In this document: positions 7,981-15,763 of the stretch, piece after piece
Layout of the letters: each line of letters starts with the position of its first letter
Position numbering within the stretch: position 1 is the first letter of the stretch
Assembly: GCA_964531745.1 (NCBI GenBank)
Contig: CAZHFX010000013.1
Span: forward strand, 1-23,877
From: JACRFW01 sp964531745
GTDB taxonomy: Bacteria > Patescibacteriota > Patescibacteriia > Magasanikbacterales > GWA2-37-8
Direction: 5' to 3'
DNA length: 23,877 nt
Program-made: the position numbers and the translations under genes
Notes under the pieces: generated by a model
The model's database searches: none
What the model saw: the letters and a program-made list of their open reading frames with translations, nothing else
Told to the model about the DNA's origin: nothing

Positions 7981-8597
7981 AGCGCGAACCCCCACACCCG
8001 CCGGGCGCCAGCCGCCTTGAGGGCCGATGCGCACGCGTTCATAGTGGCTCCGGTCGTGAACACGTCATCAACCAAAATAATGTTTTCCGCCGGCAAACAA
8101 CGCGAAATAAACGCGCCACGGACATTTTCTGCCCGCTCCGAACGCGAAAGCGCGGCTTGCTGGCGCGTGGCGCGAACGCGCTGGAGCGCGTTCGGAGCAA
8201 ACGAACAGCCCAGCTTGCCGGCCAAAAGCTGCCCGATAATTTTAGCCTGATTGTACCCGCGCTCGCGCTCGCGGCGTGGATAAAGCGGCACCGGCGCGAC
8301 ACTCGCCATCGCCGTTACCACCGCCAGCTTCCATGGCAGAATCTCCGACCACAGCTCGGCTATGGCCGAGCTGTGATGATATTTAAATTGCTGGATAAGC
8401 TTGCTGGCCGGACTTTCGGATTCATACGAAAAAATGGCCATAAGGCCATCAAGCGGCGCGGATACTTCAAAAAAATGCGGAGAAAGATTCTCCGGCCCGC
8501 GGCAAGCGCGACACCACCACTCCTCCTCCGCCCCGCACTCCACGCAGCATATCGGAAACAGACAGCCGGCTATTATCTTTCCCGCCCGCCCAAACAT
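7968..8597 (-). CDS. comF: ComF family phosphoribosyltransferase-like competence protein
   Basis: 209 aa, normal length for the family. The N-terminus has a zinc-finger pair, C18-x2-C21 and C29-x2-C32. The middle has the family hallmark VPLYPRRERERGYNQAKII (103-121), and VDDVFTTGAT (176-185) is the PRPP-binding loop of type I phosphoribosyltransferases. In other bacteria ComF acts in the cytosol with DprA, or with helicase partners, in uptake of transforming DNA. The ATG lies 3 nt after the stop of the VirB8-like gene, so it is the last gene of the secretion-locus transcript. The coding sequence holds two near-perfect palindromes (8173-8194 and 8350-8375). Confidence 0.92.
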   Translation of the reverse strand: MFGRAGKIIAGCLFPICCVECGAEEEWWCRACRGPENLSPHFFEVSAPLDGLMAIFSYESESPASKLIQQFKYHHSSAIAELWSEILPWKLAVVTAMASVAPVPLYPRRERERGYNQAKIIGQLLAGKLGCSFAPNALQRVRATRQQAALSRSERAENVRGAFISRCLPAENIILVDDVFTTGATMNACASALKAAGARRVWGFALAKG

Positions 8598-8600
8598 ACT

Positions 8601-9206
8601 TTAAGGCTTGGCCGTTGTGTAGCTGTCTACCAGCCAGTTGCCACCCTGTTTCGCCATGACCACCGTAATTGTTTCTTGAGCAGTCGCCGTGGCGTCGTTT
8701 TTCCGGGTGGTTTTTCTAGCTTGAATAGCCACCTGCGCCGTTATGTCCTGCCAATCGACGATGCTCGAGCTGATCGCTTCGGTTGTTACCGCCAGATAAA
8801 GCGACGCCGAAACGGCATTCTTCAAACGCGCGCTTATTTTTTTCCACAAAGCCGGCGTCACCAGTTCCTTCACTTCGCGGATATTCTGTAAATTATTATC
8901 CGTTGAAAAAGTATTATAGCGCTCCACGAATATCTTGGCCATTTGTTTGGCGGCGTTCTGTTCTGTCTCCAACTCCGTTGACGGTTTAATCGGCAAATTA
9001 ACCGGCGCGGCGACGGCCTCGAGCGATTTGAGCTGGCCAAGATTACCGCTATCAACCGCGTTCGCCCCGGCCGGAGCGCTTGACTCGCCGACGGCGGCCG
9101 GCGCAACCGCTTTCTTTTTTGACACGACCAGCAAAGAAACGCTCACCACTAGCACAAACAAAACGATGATGCTGATAATGATAAAAAGACGGGTTCTTAG
9201 AGGCAT
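8601..9206 (-). CDS. Single-pass membrane protein with a VirB8-like extracytoplasmic domain
   Basis: 201 aa from the ATG at 9206. A short basic N-terminus, a membrane helix at about 6-29, a Pro/Ala/Ser-rich linker (30-75) and a C-terminal alpha+beta domain (about 80-201). That domain has one long amphipathic helix (AAKQMAKIFVERYNTF) followed by strands ending in GGNWLVDSY, the layout of NTF2-fold VirB8/TcpC proteins, which assemble at the inner membrane in type IV secretion. The similarity is by architecture and neighbourhood, not by a diagnostic motif. The open frame runs upstream to 9299, but that would overlap the VirB4 gene by 41 bp and the added residues come from AT-rich repetitive spacer, so the internal ATG is preferred. 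Confidence 0.6.
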   Translation of the reverse strand: MPLRTRLFIIISIIVLFVLVVSVSLLVVSKKKAVAPAAVGESSAPAGANAVDSGNLGQLKSLEAVAAPVNLPIKPSTELETEQNAAKQMAKIFVERYNTFSTDNNLQNIREVKELVTPALWKKISARLKNAVSASLYLAVTTEAISSSIVDWQDITAQVAIQARKTTRKNDATATAQETITVVMAKQGGNWLVDSYTTAKP

Positions 9207-9258
9207 ACAATTTGAAATGACAAATAACAAATATCTAATGTCAAATAAAAATTCCAAT

Positions 9259-11130
9259 TTACTTGGACTGTTCTTCAAACTCCCTCTTGGCGCGCTCAAT
9301 TTCCAAGAGCTGTTCCGGATTGGTGGTAACGATCTGGTCTTCGGTGTAAGAGGCCACCACCTTAATGGCGGCGTGCTTATAGCCGGCGAAAAAAATACCC
9401 TCCCCCACCCCGCTCTCCAGCAGTAAATACTTTTCGCTGTCGGTCAAAAGAAAAATTTTCTGCACCAAATCTACCGCCGCCGGCGACTGCTTCATCAGAA
9501 GTTGAAGCGCCGAGTTCGTCACGATCGCCTGACCGTACTGCGACTTCAAAAAGTCATTCACGTCCTGCGTGATAGTGGTGACGCCGAGGAAATACTTGCG
9601 GCAACGCTTCACCAGAGCGAAAATAAAACGCGCGGAATCCTCATGTTGCATGAGCCACCAGGCTTCATCAATCACCAAGACGCGCTTCTTGCGCTCCGAG
9701 CGCACCACGCTCCAAATGTAGTTCACAATGGCGTAAATAGCCAGCGGCCGGAGTTCGTCTTCCAGATCGCGCACGCTGAACACCACCAACTGGTTTTTCA
9801 TATCCACGTTCGTCGGCGAATTAAAAAGCCCGCTGAATGTGCCTTCGGTGTATTTTTTGAGTTTCAAAACGAGTTCGTCCGAACCTTCCATGCCTTCCAG
9901 CACTTCTTCCAAATCTTGAATAATTGGCGGCTCCACGGTAGCCAAATCAGCGTCGCTCGTGATATCTTTCTTGGCATAAGTTTCAATCAACGCGCGGTCA
10001 ACTATTGAATCCTGCTCGGTGGTGAGCCCGCCGAGCATAATGCGGAGCAACCCTTTCACCGTAATCACCGCTCCGCGGATAATATCCTCCACCGCCGCCT
10101 CCTGCCCCACCGGACGCGGCAAATCAAATGGGTTGACTTTGCTCTCCGAGGACAGCGAGATATTTATGTAGGTGCCGCCGACGGCATCGCAAAGGTGCTT
10201 GTATTCCATTTCGGGGTCAATTACAATCACGTCCACCCCCATCATCATGGTACGCAGTATCTCTAGCTTCACCGCGTAGCTTTTGCCAGCGCCCGAGGTG
10301 GCGAACACCACCATATTGGCGTTCTGCAGAGAAAAACGATCAAACAGAATGAGGCTGTTGTTGTGACGGTTAATGCCGTAGAGAATGCCAGTGTCGCTAG
10401 TCAGCTCGGCCGAAATGAACGGGAAAGAAGCCGCGATCGGGCTGGAATTCATGTTGAAAGCAACCAAAAGCTCGTCATTCGCGAGCGGCAACGTGGAGTT
10501 ATACCCCTGCTCGCCCTGAAACAAAACCTTGCGGCTGGAAATCAATTTGGAACCGAAAATGCTTTCAATATCTTCAGAAATCTGATCTAACTTCTCTTTA
10601 CTAGCGGCGTAAATGGTAACGTAAAAAGCGAACTGGAAAAAATGCTCCACCCCTTGCGTCAAGTTATCGCGCAATTGCTCAATATCGCGCAGAGCCGTTT
10701 CCCGGATCGGATCGCGCGGAGCGCCCTTTTCGGCGTCGGCGTTAATCTGGGCTTCCAGCGCGCCGACTTTATTTCTCAACTGCTTAAGAATAATCGCCGC
10801 CTTCACCGGATAAAAATACATGGCGATGTCCATGGTGATAGACAAGTTGATGACGGGGGAACTCCAGCCGACGGAAATATAGCGCGGATAGGACACCACA
10901 AAAATAGTGCGGCAATAAGCCGTGCCGAGCTGGATAAAACTGGACTCCACGCTCAAAGCCGCCGGCGAAATGAGATCGCGGATGGCCACCACGCCTTCGC
11001 GGTAGGTTTTCTCTTCTTCAAGCGTGATAATCTCCTCGGCCGACTGTTTGGCGAGTATTCCTTTCTTTTCTTCAAGCAAACCTTGCTTGGCTTGTAGTTC
11101 TTTTTTTATGCTGGTTGGTTTGAAAGCCAT
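9259..11130 (-). CDS. virB4: VirB4/TraC-family secretion ATPase
   Basis: 623 aa. The N-terminal third (1-260) is helical and resembles the middle domain of VirB4/TraC proteins. The RecA-like domain holds Walker A ATSGAGKS (277-284), an IVIDPEMEY segment (302-309), Walker B RVLVIDEAWWLM (483-494) and a TITQDVNDF motif. It powers assembly or substrate transfer at the cytoplasmic face of a type IV secretion or conjugation machine. The usual N-terminal domain is encoded by the gene immediately upstream: the stop TAA and this ATG are one base apart, and the end of the upstream gene supplies an AAGGA Shine-Dalgarno, so translation is probably coupled. Confidence 0.93.
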   Translation of the reverse strand: MAFKPTSIKKELQAKQGLLEEKKGILAKQSAEEIITLEEEKTYREGVVAIRDLISPAALSVESSFIQLGTAYCRTIFVVSYPRYISVGWSSPVINLSITMDIAMYFYPVKAAIILKQLRNKVGALEAQINADAEKGAPRDPIRETALRDIEQLRDNLTQGVEHFFQFAFYVTIYAASKEKLDQISEDIESIFGSKLISSRKVLFQGEQGYNSTLPLANDELLVAFNMNSSPIAASFPFISAELTSDTGILYGINRHNNSLILFDRFSLQNANMVVFATSGAGKSYAVKLEILRTMMMGVDVIVIDPEMEYKHLCDAVGGTYINISLSSESKVNPFDLPRPVGQEAAVEDIIRGAVITVKGLLRIMLGGLTTEQDSIVDRALIETYAKKDITSDADLATVEPPIIQDLEEVLEGMEGSDELVLKLKKYTEGTFSGLFNSPTNVDMKNQLVVFSVRDLEDELRPLAIYAIVNYIWSVVRSERKKRVLVIDEAWWLMQHEDSARFIFALVKRCRKYFLGVTTITQDVNDFLKSQYGQAIVTNSALQLLMKQSPAAVDLVQKIFLLTDSEKYLLLESGVGEGIFFAGYKHAAIKVVASYTEDQIVTTNPEQLLEIERAKREFEEQSK

Positions 11131-11131
11131 A

Positions 11132-11815
11132 TTATCCTTCCACTTGCAATTGATTTAAGGGCGGCAATTCCTCCGACAGCGCGATATCGGTATTATACGC
11201 GGCAAAATACAGTTCAATGAGCGATTGGGTGTCCAGACGGGCCGCGGTGAGGCCAACGCTCGTGAGCCCCGATTCAATCTGGCGCACCCGTTGATCCAGG
11301 TCGTATTTGCGCTTGGTAAAACGTTCGCCTTTGAGCTTCACAGTCGCCGCGGGGTTTAGCGCTTCGGTGAGGCGGCTCCAAAAACTTTTATTTTTGTTGG
11401 ACAGCGGATCGTAGGGCACCACCACATAAAATTGCTTGCTCATAATTTCGCCTAGCTCCACCAGCTGGGACACGAATGACCGGTAGTCGGCGATTTGGGT
11501 GCGCAAAAGCTCGTTGGTTTGCTCGCGCTCTTGTTTTAATAAACGGTCCAAATACGGTTTTATCTGCAGTCGCCGCGATTGCATTACCACCTGCAAGGGG
11601 TGATCAAGCGAATTCAGAAACGAAACATAGCCGCTGATGATGGCGTTCTGCTCGTCCTCATTTTTGAGAGCGAAATTGATGCTTGACACCAGCAAAACCG
11701 CCCGCAGGGTGCCGTCCTTCAAAACCACTGTATCCTGTTTGATTTCGGCGATTGACAAATACTGCTGGGTGGCGACCATTCCGCTTTTCTTTTTAGCCGC
11801 GGCTTTGTTCTTCAT
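11132..11815 (-). CDS. VirB4/TraC N-terminal-domain protein
   Basis: 227 aa from the ATG at 11815; the open frame reaches a TTG at 11839, but that lies against the dispersed repeat. A basic N-terminus is followed by TVVLKDGTLRAVLLVSSINF and DEQNAIISGYVSFLNSLDHPLQVVMQSRR, the beta-strand/helix pattern found at the start of full-length VirB4/TraC ATPases. No Walker motif. With the 623-aa gene downstream it would make a complete VirB4-length pair, so it is read as a separately encoded partner domain that docks the ATPase to the membrane channel. Coupled to the next gene with a 1-nt spacing. Confidence 0.75.
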   Translation of the reverse strand: MKNKAAAKKKSGMVATQQYLSIAEIKQDTVVLKDGTLRAVLLVSSINFALKNEDEQNAIISGYVSFLNSLDHPLQVVMQSRRLQIKPYLDRLLKQEREQTNELLRTQIADYRSFVSQLVELGEIMSKQFYVVVPYDPLSNKNKSFWSRLTEALNPAATVKLKGERFTKRKYDLDQRVRQIESGLTSVGLTAARLDTQSLIELYFAAYNTDIALSEELPPLNQLQVEG

Positions 11816-11845
11816 AGCATAGTTATACTCTCGTTTCAAAATTCG

Positions 11846-11930
11846 TTTGTCATCCTGAGCGGAGCGAAGGATCCCTTACGTCTGTGTTTAAGGGATTCTT
11901 CGGTCGCCTCAGGCGACCTCAGAATGACAG
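11846..11930. repeat. Dispersed imperfect palindrome, copy 1
   Basis: An 85-bp element whose halves fold on each other (TTTGTCATCCTGAG and GAAGGATCCCTTA against TAAGGGATTCTTC and CTCAGAATGACA). It contains the perfect internal hairpin GGTCGCC-TCA-GGCGACC (11902-11918). Bases 11888-11930 are identical, in inverted orientation, to 20326-20368. It fills the gap between prgI and the VirB4 N-domain gene. Confidence 0.85.
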
Positions 11931-11932
11931 CG

Positions 11933-12358
11933 CTATTCGCCTTTATAATACCCGCCCGTATTGACTTGGAGCGATAAATTGCGAATTCGCGCCACCGGAG
12001 CGGTCTTCGGCGCGATTTTTTCCTCGGCTGGCGGCGTCGGCCCTTCTTTTATCAGCTCCAACAGCTCCGCTTTCGTGTAGGCTTTCCGCCAAATGCGCCG
12101 GCTCGGCCGGCGCAACGTCTGAAAAATATTGAGGACAAAATAATGAAACGCCTGTCCGTTCACTTTTACGAACGCGATCGTGAGAGCCAAGCCGCCGATG
12201 AGCGCCAGAAAAAAAATAAACAGCGCCATATCGGCCAGTTTATAGGCTACAAAAATTGACAGCCCGGCCACCAGCAAAATCACAAACTGCCGGGTGGTAA
12301 CCGGCCCGAAAATTTTGTCTTCCACGTCAATAAATTGTGGTACGGTAAACTGGTTCAT
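11933..12358 (-). CDS. PrgI family membrane protein (VirB3-like)
   Basis: 141 aa. It begins MNQFTVPQFIDVEDKIFGP, typical of PrgI-type proteins, followed by two adjacent membrane helices (about 25-42 and 45-64) and a basic cytosolic tail with RRPSRRIWRK. PrgI/VirB3 proteins sit in the inner membrane next to VirB4. The frame is open to 12409, but the ATG at 12358 overlaps the stop of the preceding gene as ATGA, which fixes the start. Strong context: the VirB4 pair lies directly downstream. Confidence 0.9.
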   Translation of the reverse strand: MNQFTVPQFIDVEDKIFGPVTTRQFVILLVAGLSIFVAYKLADMALFIFFLALIGGLALTIAFVKVNGQAFHYFVLNIFQTLRRPSRRIWRKAYTKAELLELIKEGPTPPAEEKIAPKTAPVARIRNLSLQVNTGGYYKGE

Positions 12359-13446
12359 AGATATTCCATAGTTTGTTCCATCGCGACGATGGCGGTTAAC
12401 TCGCCCCATTGCAACATCTTCCGGTCGCGGGGAACCGGCAATTTTTGATCGCTATTCAGCGCGCTTAAAACAACATCCAGGTATTCCAAATAAAGCGGAG
12501 AATTGCGCCAGGCGGCGAGCCCCTGCAGATAAAGCACGATGGATTCGTCTTTCAAATTGGAAAATTTCTGGCGCAGACGTCGAGCCGCTTCGGCCGGGTC
12601 AGCGGCCAACCGGCGAAAATCAACTAGATTGAAATAACGGACTTCGTCCACCGGCGTCATCTCCATTGGTTTTGCCACCACATCATGCAAAATCGGCTTG
12701 GAAGCTGGTTGCGATGACAGCTTGAATGACTGGGCCGGCAGAACGCTCGCTCCTTCTCCCTCTCCGCGGGAGAGCGGCGCCGGTGCCGCCCGGAGGGACG
12801 GACTCGGCACGCCAGATGCGCGGAGGCGGTCGTGCACAAAAGCGTTATTCGGCGTGCTCGTGGCTGGCAATTCCTCCGGCCTCACTGCCGGCGGCGGGGC
12901 CCGGCGCGCTGGTTTGGGCGCCGGAGCCGACTTCAGAGGCAGCACTATTTCGGCTGTCTCGGCGGCCGACGGCGAGGGTGGCGCGCATTTCTGCAATACT
13001 TCTTCCGCTTGCCGGGCTGGCAAATTCATTCCTCCGTCCAGCTCGGCGCGGAGCAATGAATCTTTGGTCTGCTCCACACTGCGCACGTCTTTCAAACGGA
13101 GCTGGATGATGGTGCGCAAGCGGTTGAGATTATGAGCGGGAAAATTAAAATTCAATTTCTTGATAACCGCGTCAACCTGATCAATTCTATTGGCGCTCAC
13201 CTTGGGCCCGGGGTTCACGGCCGGAGCGAGCTCCTCCGCGAGCGGCGCGGCAAAATCCGCGTTTACTTTTTTCAGCGGAGCCGGCTTCGCCACAGCAACC
13301 GGCGCGGCGGCCGGCGCTGTTTTCGGCGCCGGAGGAGAGATTTTCGCCCCACCCTGCTTGGCCTTGAGCTCACTCAAACTCATACGGGCATATGTGCCGT
13401 CGGATTTTTTGACGAGAACAGTGGGTTGTGTTGTTTTGTCAGTCAT
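12355..13446 (-). CDS. Ala/Pro-rich protein of the secretion locus, unknown function
   Basis: 363 aa, no signal peptide or membrane helix. Residues 30-80 and 155-260 are Ala/Pro-rich linkers. Between them a helical block (about 84-152) contains RLRTIIQLRLKDVRSVEQTKD. The C-terminal 100 residues are helical (VDFRRLAADPAEAARRLRQK, later MLQWGELTAIVAMEQTMEYL). The second linker includes a stretch around PLSRGEGEGAS of the kind produced when a GC-rich intergenic repeat is translated, suggesting a repeat inserted in frame. The stop overlaps the prgI start by 4 bp, so it is certainly in the secretion operon and may be a cytosolic adaptor. I do not recognise a family. Confidence 0.8.
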   Translation of the reverse strand: MTDKTTQPTVLVKKSDGTYARMSLSELKAKQGGAKISPPAPKTAPAAAPVAVAKPAPLKKVNADFAAPLAEELAPAVNPGPKVSANRIDQVDAVIKKLNFNFPAHNLNRLRTIIQLRLKDVRSVEQTKDSLLRAELDGGMNLPARQAEEVLQKCAPPSPSAAETAEIVLPLKSAPAPKPARRAPPPAVRPEELPATSTPNNAFVHDRLRASGVPSPSLRAAPAPLSRGEGEGASVLPAQSFKLSSQPASKPILHDVVAKPMEMTPVDEVRYFNLVDFRRLAADPAEAARRLRQKFSNLKDESIVLYLQGLAAWRNSPLYLEYLDVVLSALNSDQKLPVPRDRKMLQWGELTAIVAMEQTMEYL

Positions 13447-13480
13447 AAAATAAAATCTGAATTGATTGCTAACAACTTTC

Positions 13481-14467
13481 TTAGGTCCAATTATTATTAC
13501 GCAGATGAGTAGCCGTCAGCATCGTTTCCCTAAGCCAACGTATATAAGCGTCTCTCCCCTCTTGCAAACCATACAATTCTTGAAAAAATACTTCCTTATT
13601 AAAGATTCCTCCATTACCCATCACAGCTGGCGATGCCATATATACATTCATTATCTCCGCCATCGGCTTGCCACTTCCAGCCGCTATATCCAAAATAATT
13701 ATTTCCTGATTTTTTTCTAACGCTTCCTGCAACCGGGTGACGGCCTGCGGCCGGCTTGCCGAATCAACCCGAGTGGACAAATAAAATTCTATCATAGCGT
13801 CCACCGGCGCGCCAGCGGCAACGCCGGCATAAAATAAATTTTTTATGAGATAATCTTGATCACCAAACGATAAAATGGGAAACATAAACCAAGCAACGCG
13901 CAAAGTTAAAGCCAGCAAAAAAGCGTCCGACCAATCTTGTTTTGCCTCCCGTAAAGTCCGCGGGGTAGTTTGGCGCAATTGCCGCATAATAAATGAAGCG
14001 TACTTTCGCGCTTCATCGGAAAATATGATATTTCCCAATGTAAAAGCCATCGTAACATCATTGTAATAGGCGGCAGTCCCCTTATCTATTTCCGCCAACT
14101 CATCATAGTCATAAGGGTTCATATCATCTATGGCGCCTGTCGCGGCCGCGGCCATCAATAGTTGTTCCGACAAAGTATCGCGATTTTCTTTGTTCGCGGG
14201 GTCAGCGATAAAAGTCTGAATAAGCGCCGCGTCCAAAAATTGGACGGCCTCATTGTCCATAATTGTAAACAAATTGTCTGAATGATAAGTATTAACAATA
14301 TTGGCTAGGCGATCAATATACACATACATTTGGGGAATCACTGCGATACTAGTATTGAGCAGGCGCCCTTTCTCCGCCGTGAGACGAGCGATGGCAACGA
14401 CAACTTCCTGTCGGCTGTGCCGGCAGTAAAAAAATAAATTTTGTTTTTTCTGTTCTCCTTCGGGCAT
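13481..14467 (-). CDS. Helical protein of the secretion locus, unknown function
   Basis: 328 aa, mostly helical, starting MPEGEQKKQNLFFYCRHSRQ. No signal peptide; one moderately hydrophobic stretch (AFLLALTLRVAWFMFPILSF) is probably a buried helix rather than a membrane span. The segment YLIKNLFYAGVAAGAPVDAMIE resembles LLLKFYFYRAIALGVPVRAYLQ in the protein encoded at 14774-15727, with similar preceding helices, so the two may be distant paralogues. It starts 6 nt after the preceding stop, so it is co-transcribed. Function unknown. Confidence 0.8.
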   Translation of the reverse strand: MPEGEQKKQNLFFYCRHSRQEVVVAIARLTAEKGRLLNTSIAVIPQMYVYIDRLANIVNTYHSDNLFTIMDNEAVQFLDAALIQTFIADPANKENRDTLSEQLLMAAAATGAIDDMNPYDYDELAEIDKGTAAYYNDVTMAFTLGNIIFSDEARKYASFIMRQLRQTTPRTLREAKQDWSDAFLLALTLRVAWFMFPILSFGDQDYLIKNLFYAGVAAGAPVDAMIEFYLSTRVDSASRPQAVTRLQEALEKNQEIIILDIAAGSGKPMAEIMNVYMASPAVMGNGGIFNKEVFFQELYGLQEGRDAYIRWLRETMLTATHLRNNNWT

Positions 14468-14473
14468 ACAAAA

Positions 14474-14772
14474 TTAAACAACTAATTTTTCATTCCAATG
14501 AAATTTCCCATCTTGTTCGTGGAATTCAATTAATTCTTGGCTAGATGGAATGATCCGAGCCTGATGGAACAATCCAGTCAAACGCGCGAGAGCCTGCACA
14601 CTGTCTTCATTTTCCAAAGGAACTACTTCGCGTAATTTATTCAGGAAAGCCTTTATCGGAACCACGGGATTCTTATTTTTAAAATAATCCATTATAAAAA
14701 TAAATTCTCCATGAAAACCGAACGAAAAAACCAGCTGTACCAAATCAATTTGATACTGTTCGTCTGGGCCAT
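14474..14772 (-). CDS. Small protein of the secretion locus, probable 1-bp deletion near its start
   Basis: The uninterrupted frame from a TTG at 14743 gives 89 aa, but codons upstream of it still look coding (PDEQYQIDLVQLVFSFGF) and run back to a TAG at 14774. An ATG at 14772 sits one base after that TAG, in the neighbouring frame. Adding one C to the CCC run at 14766-14768 would join them as MAPDEQYQIDLVQLVF and give about 100 aa, so a one-base loss, real or a sequencing error, is likely. The rest is a helical protein (IMDYFKNKNPVVPIKAFLNK) ending FHWNEKLVV. No family is recognised. It is packed between two genes of the operon with spacings of 1 and 6 nt. Confidence 0.6.
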
Positions 14773-14773
14773 G

Positions 14774-15727
14774 CTAATGGTCATGTAGCCAGTCCACGAG
14801 CGTAGCCTCCTTTAGATGAACGAGGATACCGATCGCTTCTCTTAAAAATACTGCCTCCGGCTCGCCCGCTTTAGCGGCTACAAACTTTCTTTGCTCGCTC
14901 TCCGATACGCCACGCTTTCCCGCACTCGCTAAAAATTCCTGCGCTAATTTCGCGAACTTCCCGACTGGCTTCGCGCTATTCAAAGAAACTTCTTCCTCAT
15001 TTGCCGCTATCATACCGACCAAATCCTTGTCTTCGTTAATATACTGAATCACCCCGGGGGCAGTATTAAGCGCAGTCTGCAAATACGCTCGAACTGGCAC
15101 GCCGAGAGCAATAGCTCGATAAAAATAAAATTTGAGGAGTAGCGCCTGCTGACTTTCGTGGAGACGAGCGAAGTGGGCATAGACCTTATCCAAAGCAACA
15201 GCCAATACGACCGCCGCGCTCCGCTCCATTACCGTGCCACTATCTTTTTTGATTTTTAAAAATTCTAAAATAGCAAGGTTGATATCGCGGCTTTCTTTTT
15301 CTCCAAAACGGCTGTCGTATATCGTGCGCACAACACTGACTAAATCTGCCGTTTGGTTTGGATTTTTTAGATAATTGATCGTTTCGTCCGGTCTGTATAA
15401 GCCCCCCCCTCCCCCCGCCCCCGCCGCGAGTATTCGCAACTGTTCCTCCAAAGGAACAAGTAGCGGCAATACTTCGCTCACCTTTTTATTTTTTACCAGC
15501 TCGACAACTGTTCGCACTAAATCCAAATCAAGCAAAGACAGGCACACTTTTTCGACAGAGGCGAGCGCAACGTCGAGCCGCGCAAATTCTTTCACTATAT
15601 CGCTCAAGATAACACCAATATTCTTGACTTTCTCACCCATTCCATGGGTCAAACCGGCCAACGCAAGATAGGACTGCTTAATTTGCGCCCAATTGGCCGA
15701 CTGATATTTAAACAATGGTTGCATCAT
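14774..15727 (-). CDS. Helical protein of the secretion locus, unknown function
   Basis: 317 aa, almost all helix, no membrane segment or signal peptide. A glycine run (AAGAGGGGGLY, about 105-115) marks a flexible hinge and is encoded by a C-rich tract (15402-15424) prone to slippage or sequencing error. The ATGATG start has a good Shine-Dalgarno, AGGGAG, 8 nt upstream. It follows the VirB6-like gene by 36 nt. Helices around 195-215 resemble those in the protein at 13481-14467. Function unknown; position suggests a cytosolic component of the same machine. Confidence 0.82.
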   Translation of the reverse strand: MMQPLFKYQSANWAQIKQSYLALAGLTHGMGEKVKNIGVILSDIVKEFARLDVALASVEKVCLSLLDLDLVRTVVELVKNKKVSEVLPLLVPLEEQLRILAAGAGGGGGLYRPDETINYLKNPNQTADLVSVVRTIYDSRFGEKESRDINLAILEFLKIKKDSGTVMERSAAVVLAVALDKVYAHFARLHESQQALLLKFYFYRAIALGVPVRAYLQTALNTAPGVIQYINEDKDLVGMIAANEEEVSLNSAKPVGKFAKLAQEFLASAGKRGVSESEQRKFVAAKAGEPEAVFLREAIGILVHLKEATLVDWLHDH

Positions 15728-15763
15728 ACTAACTACTCCCTAAATTTATTTTTTATTTCGACT

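Noticed and set aside
8157..8891. Open frame of 244 aa on the + strand
   Set aside because: Antisense to comF and the VirB8-like gene; Arg/His-rich composition typical of a shadow frame in GC-rich coding DNA.
9207..9299. N-terminal extension of the VirB8-like protein
   Set aside because: It would overlap the VirB4 gene, and its residues (FDIRYLLFVISN) come from AT-rich repetitive spacer; the internal ATG gives a normal basic-then-hydrophobic N-terminus.
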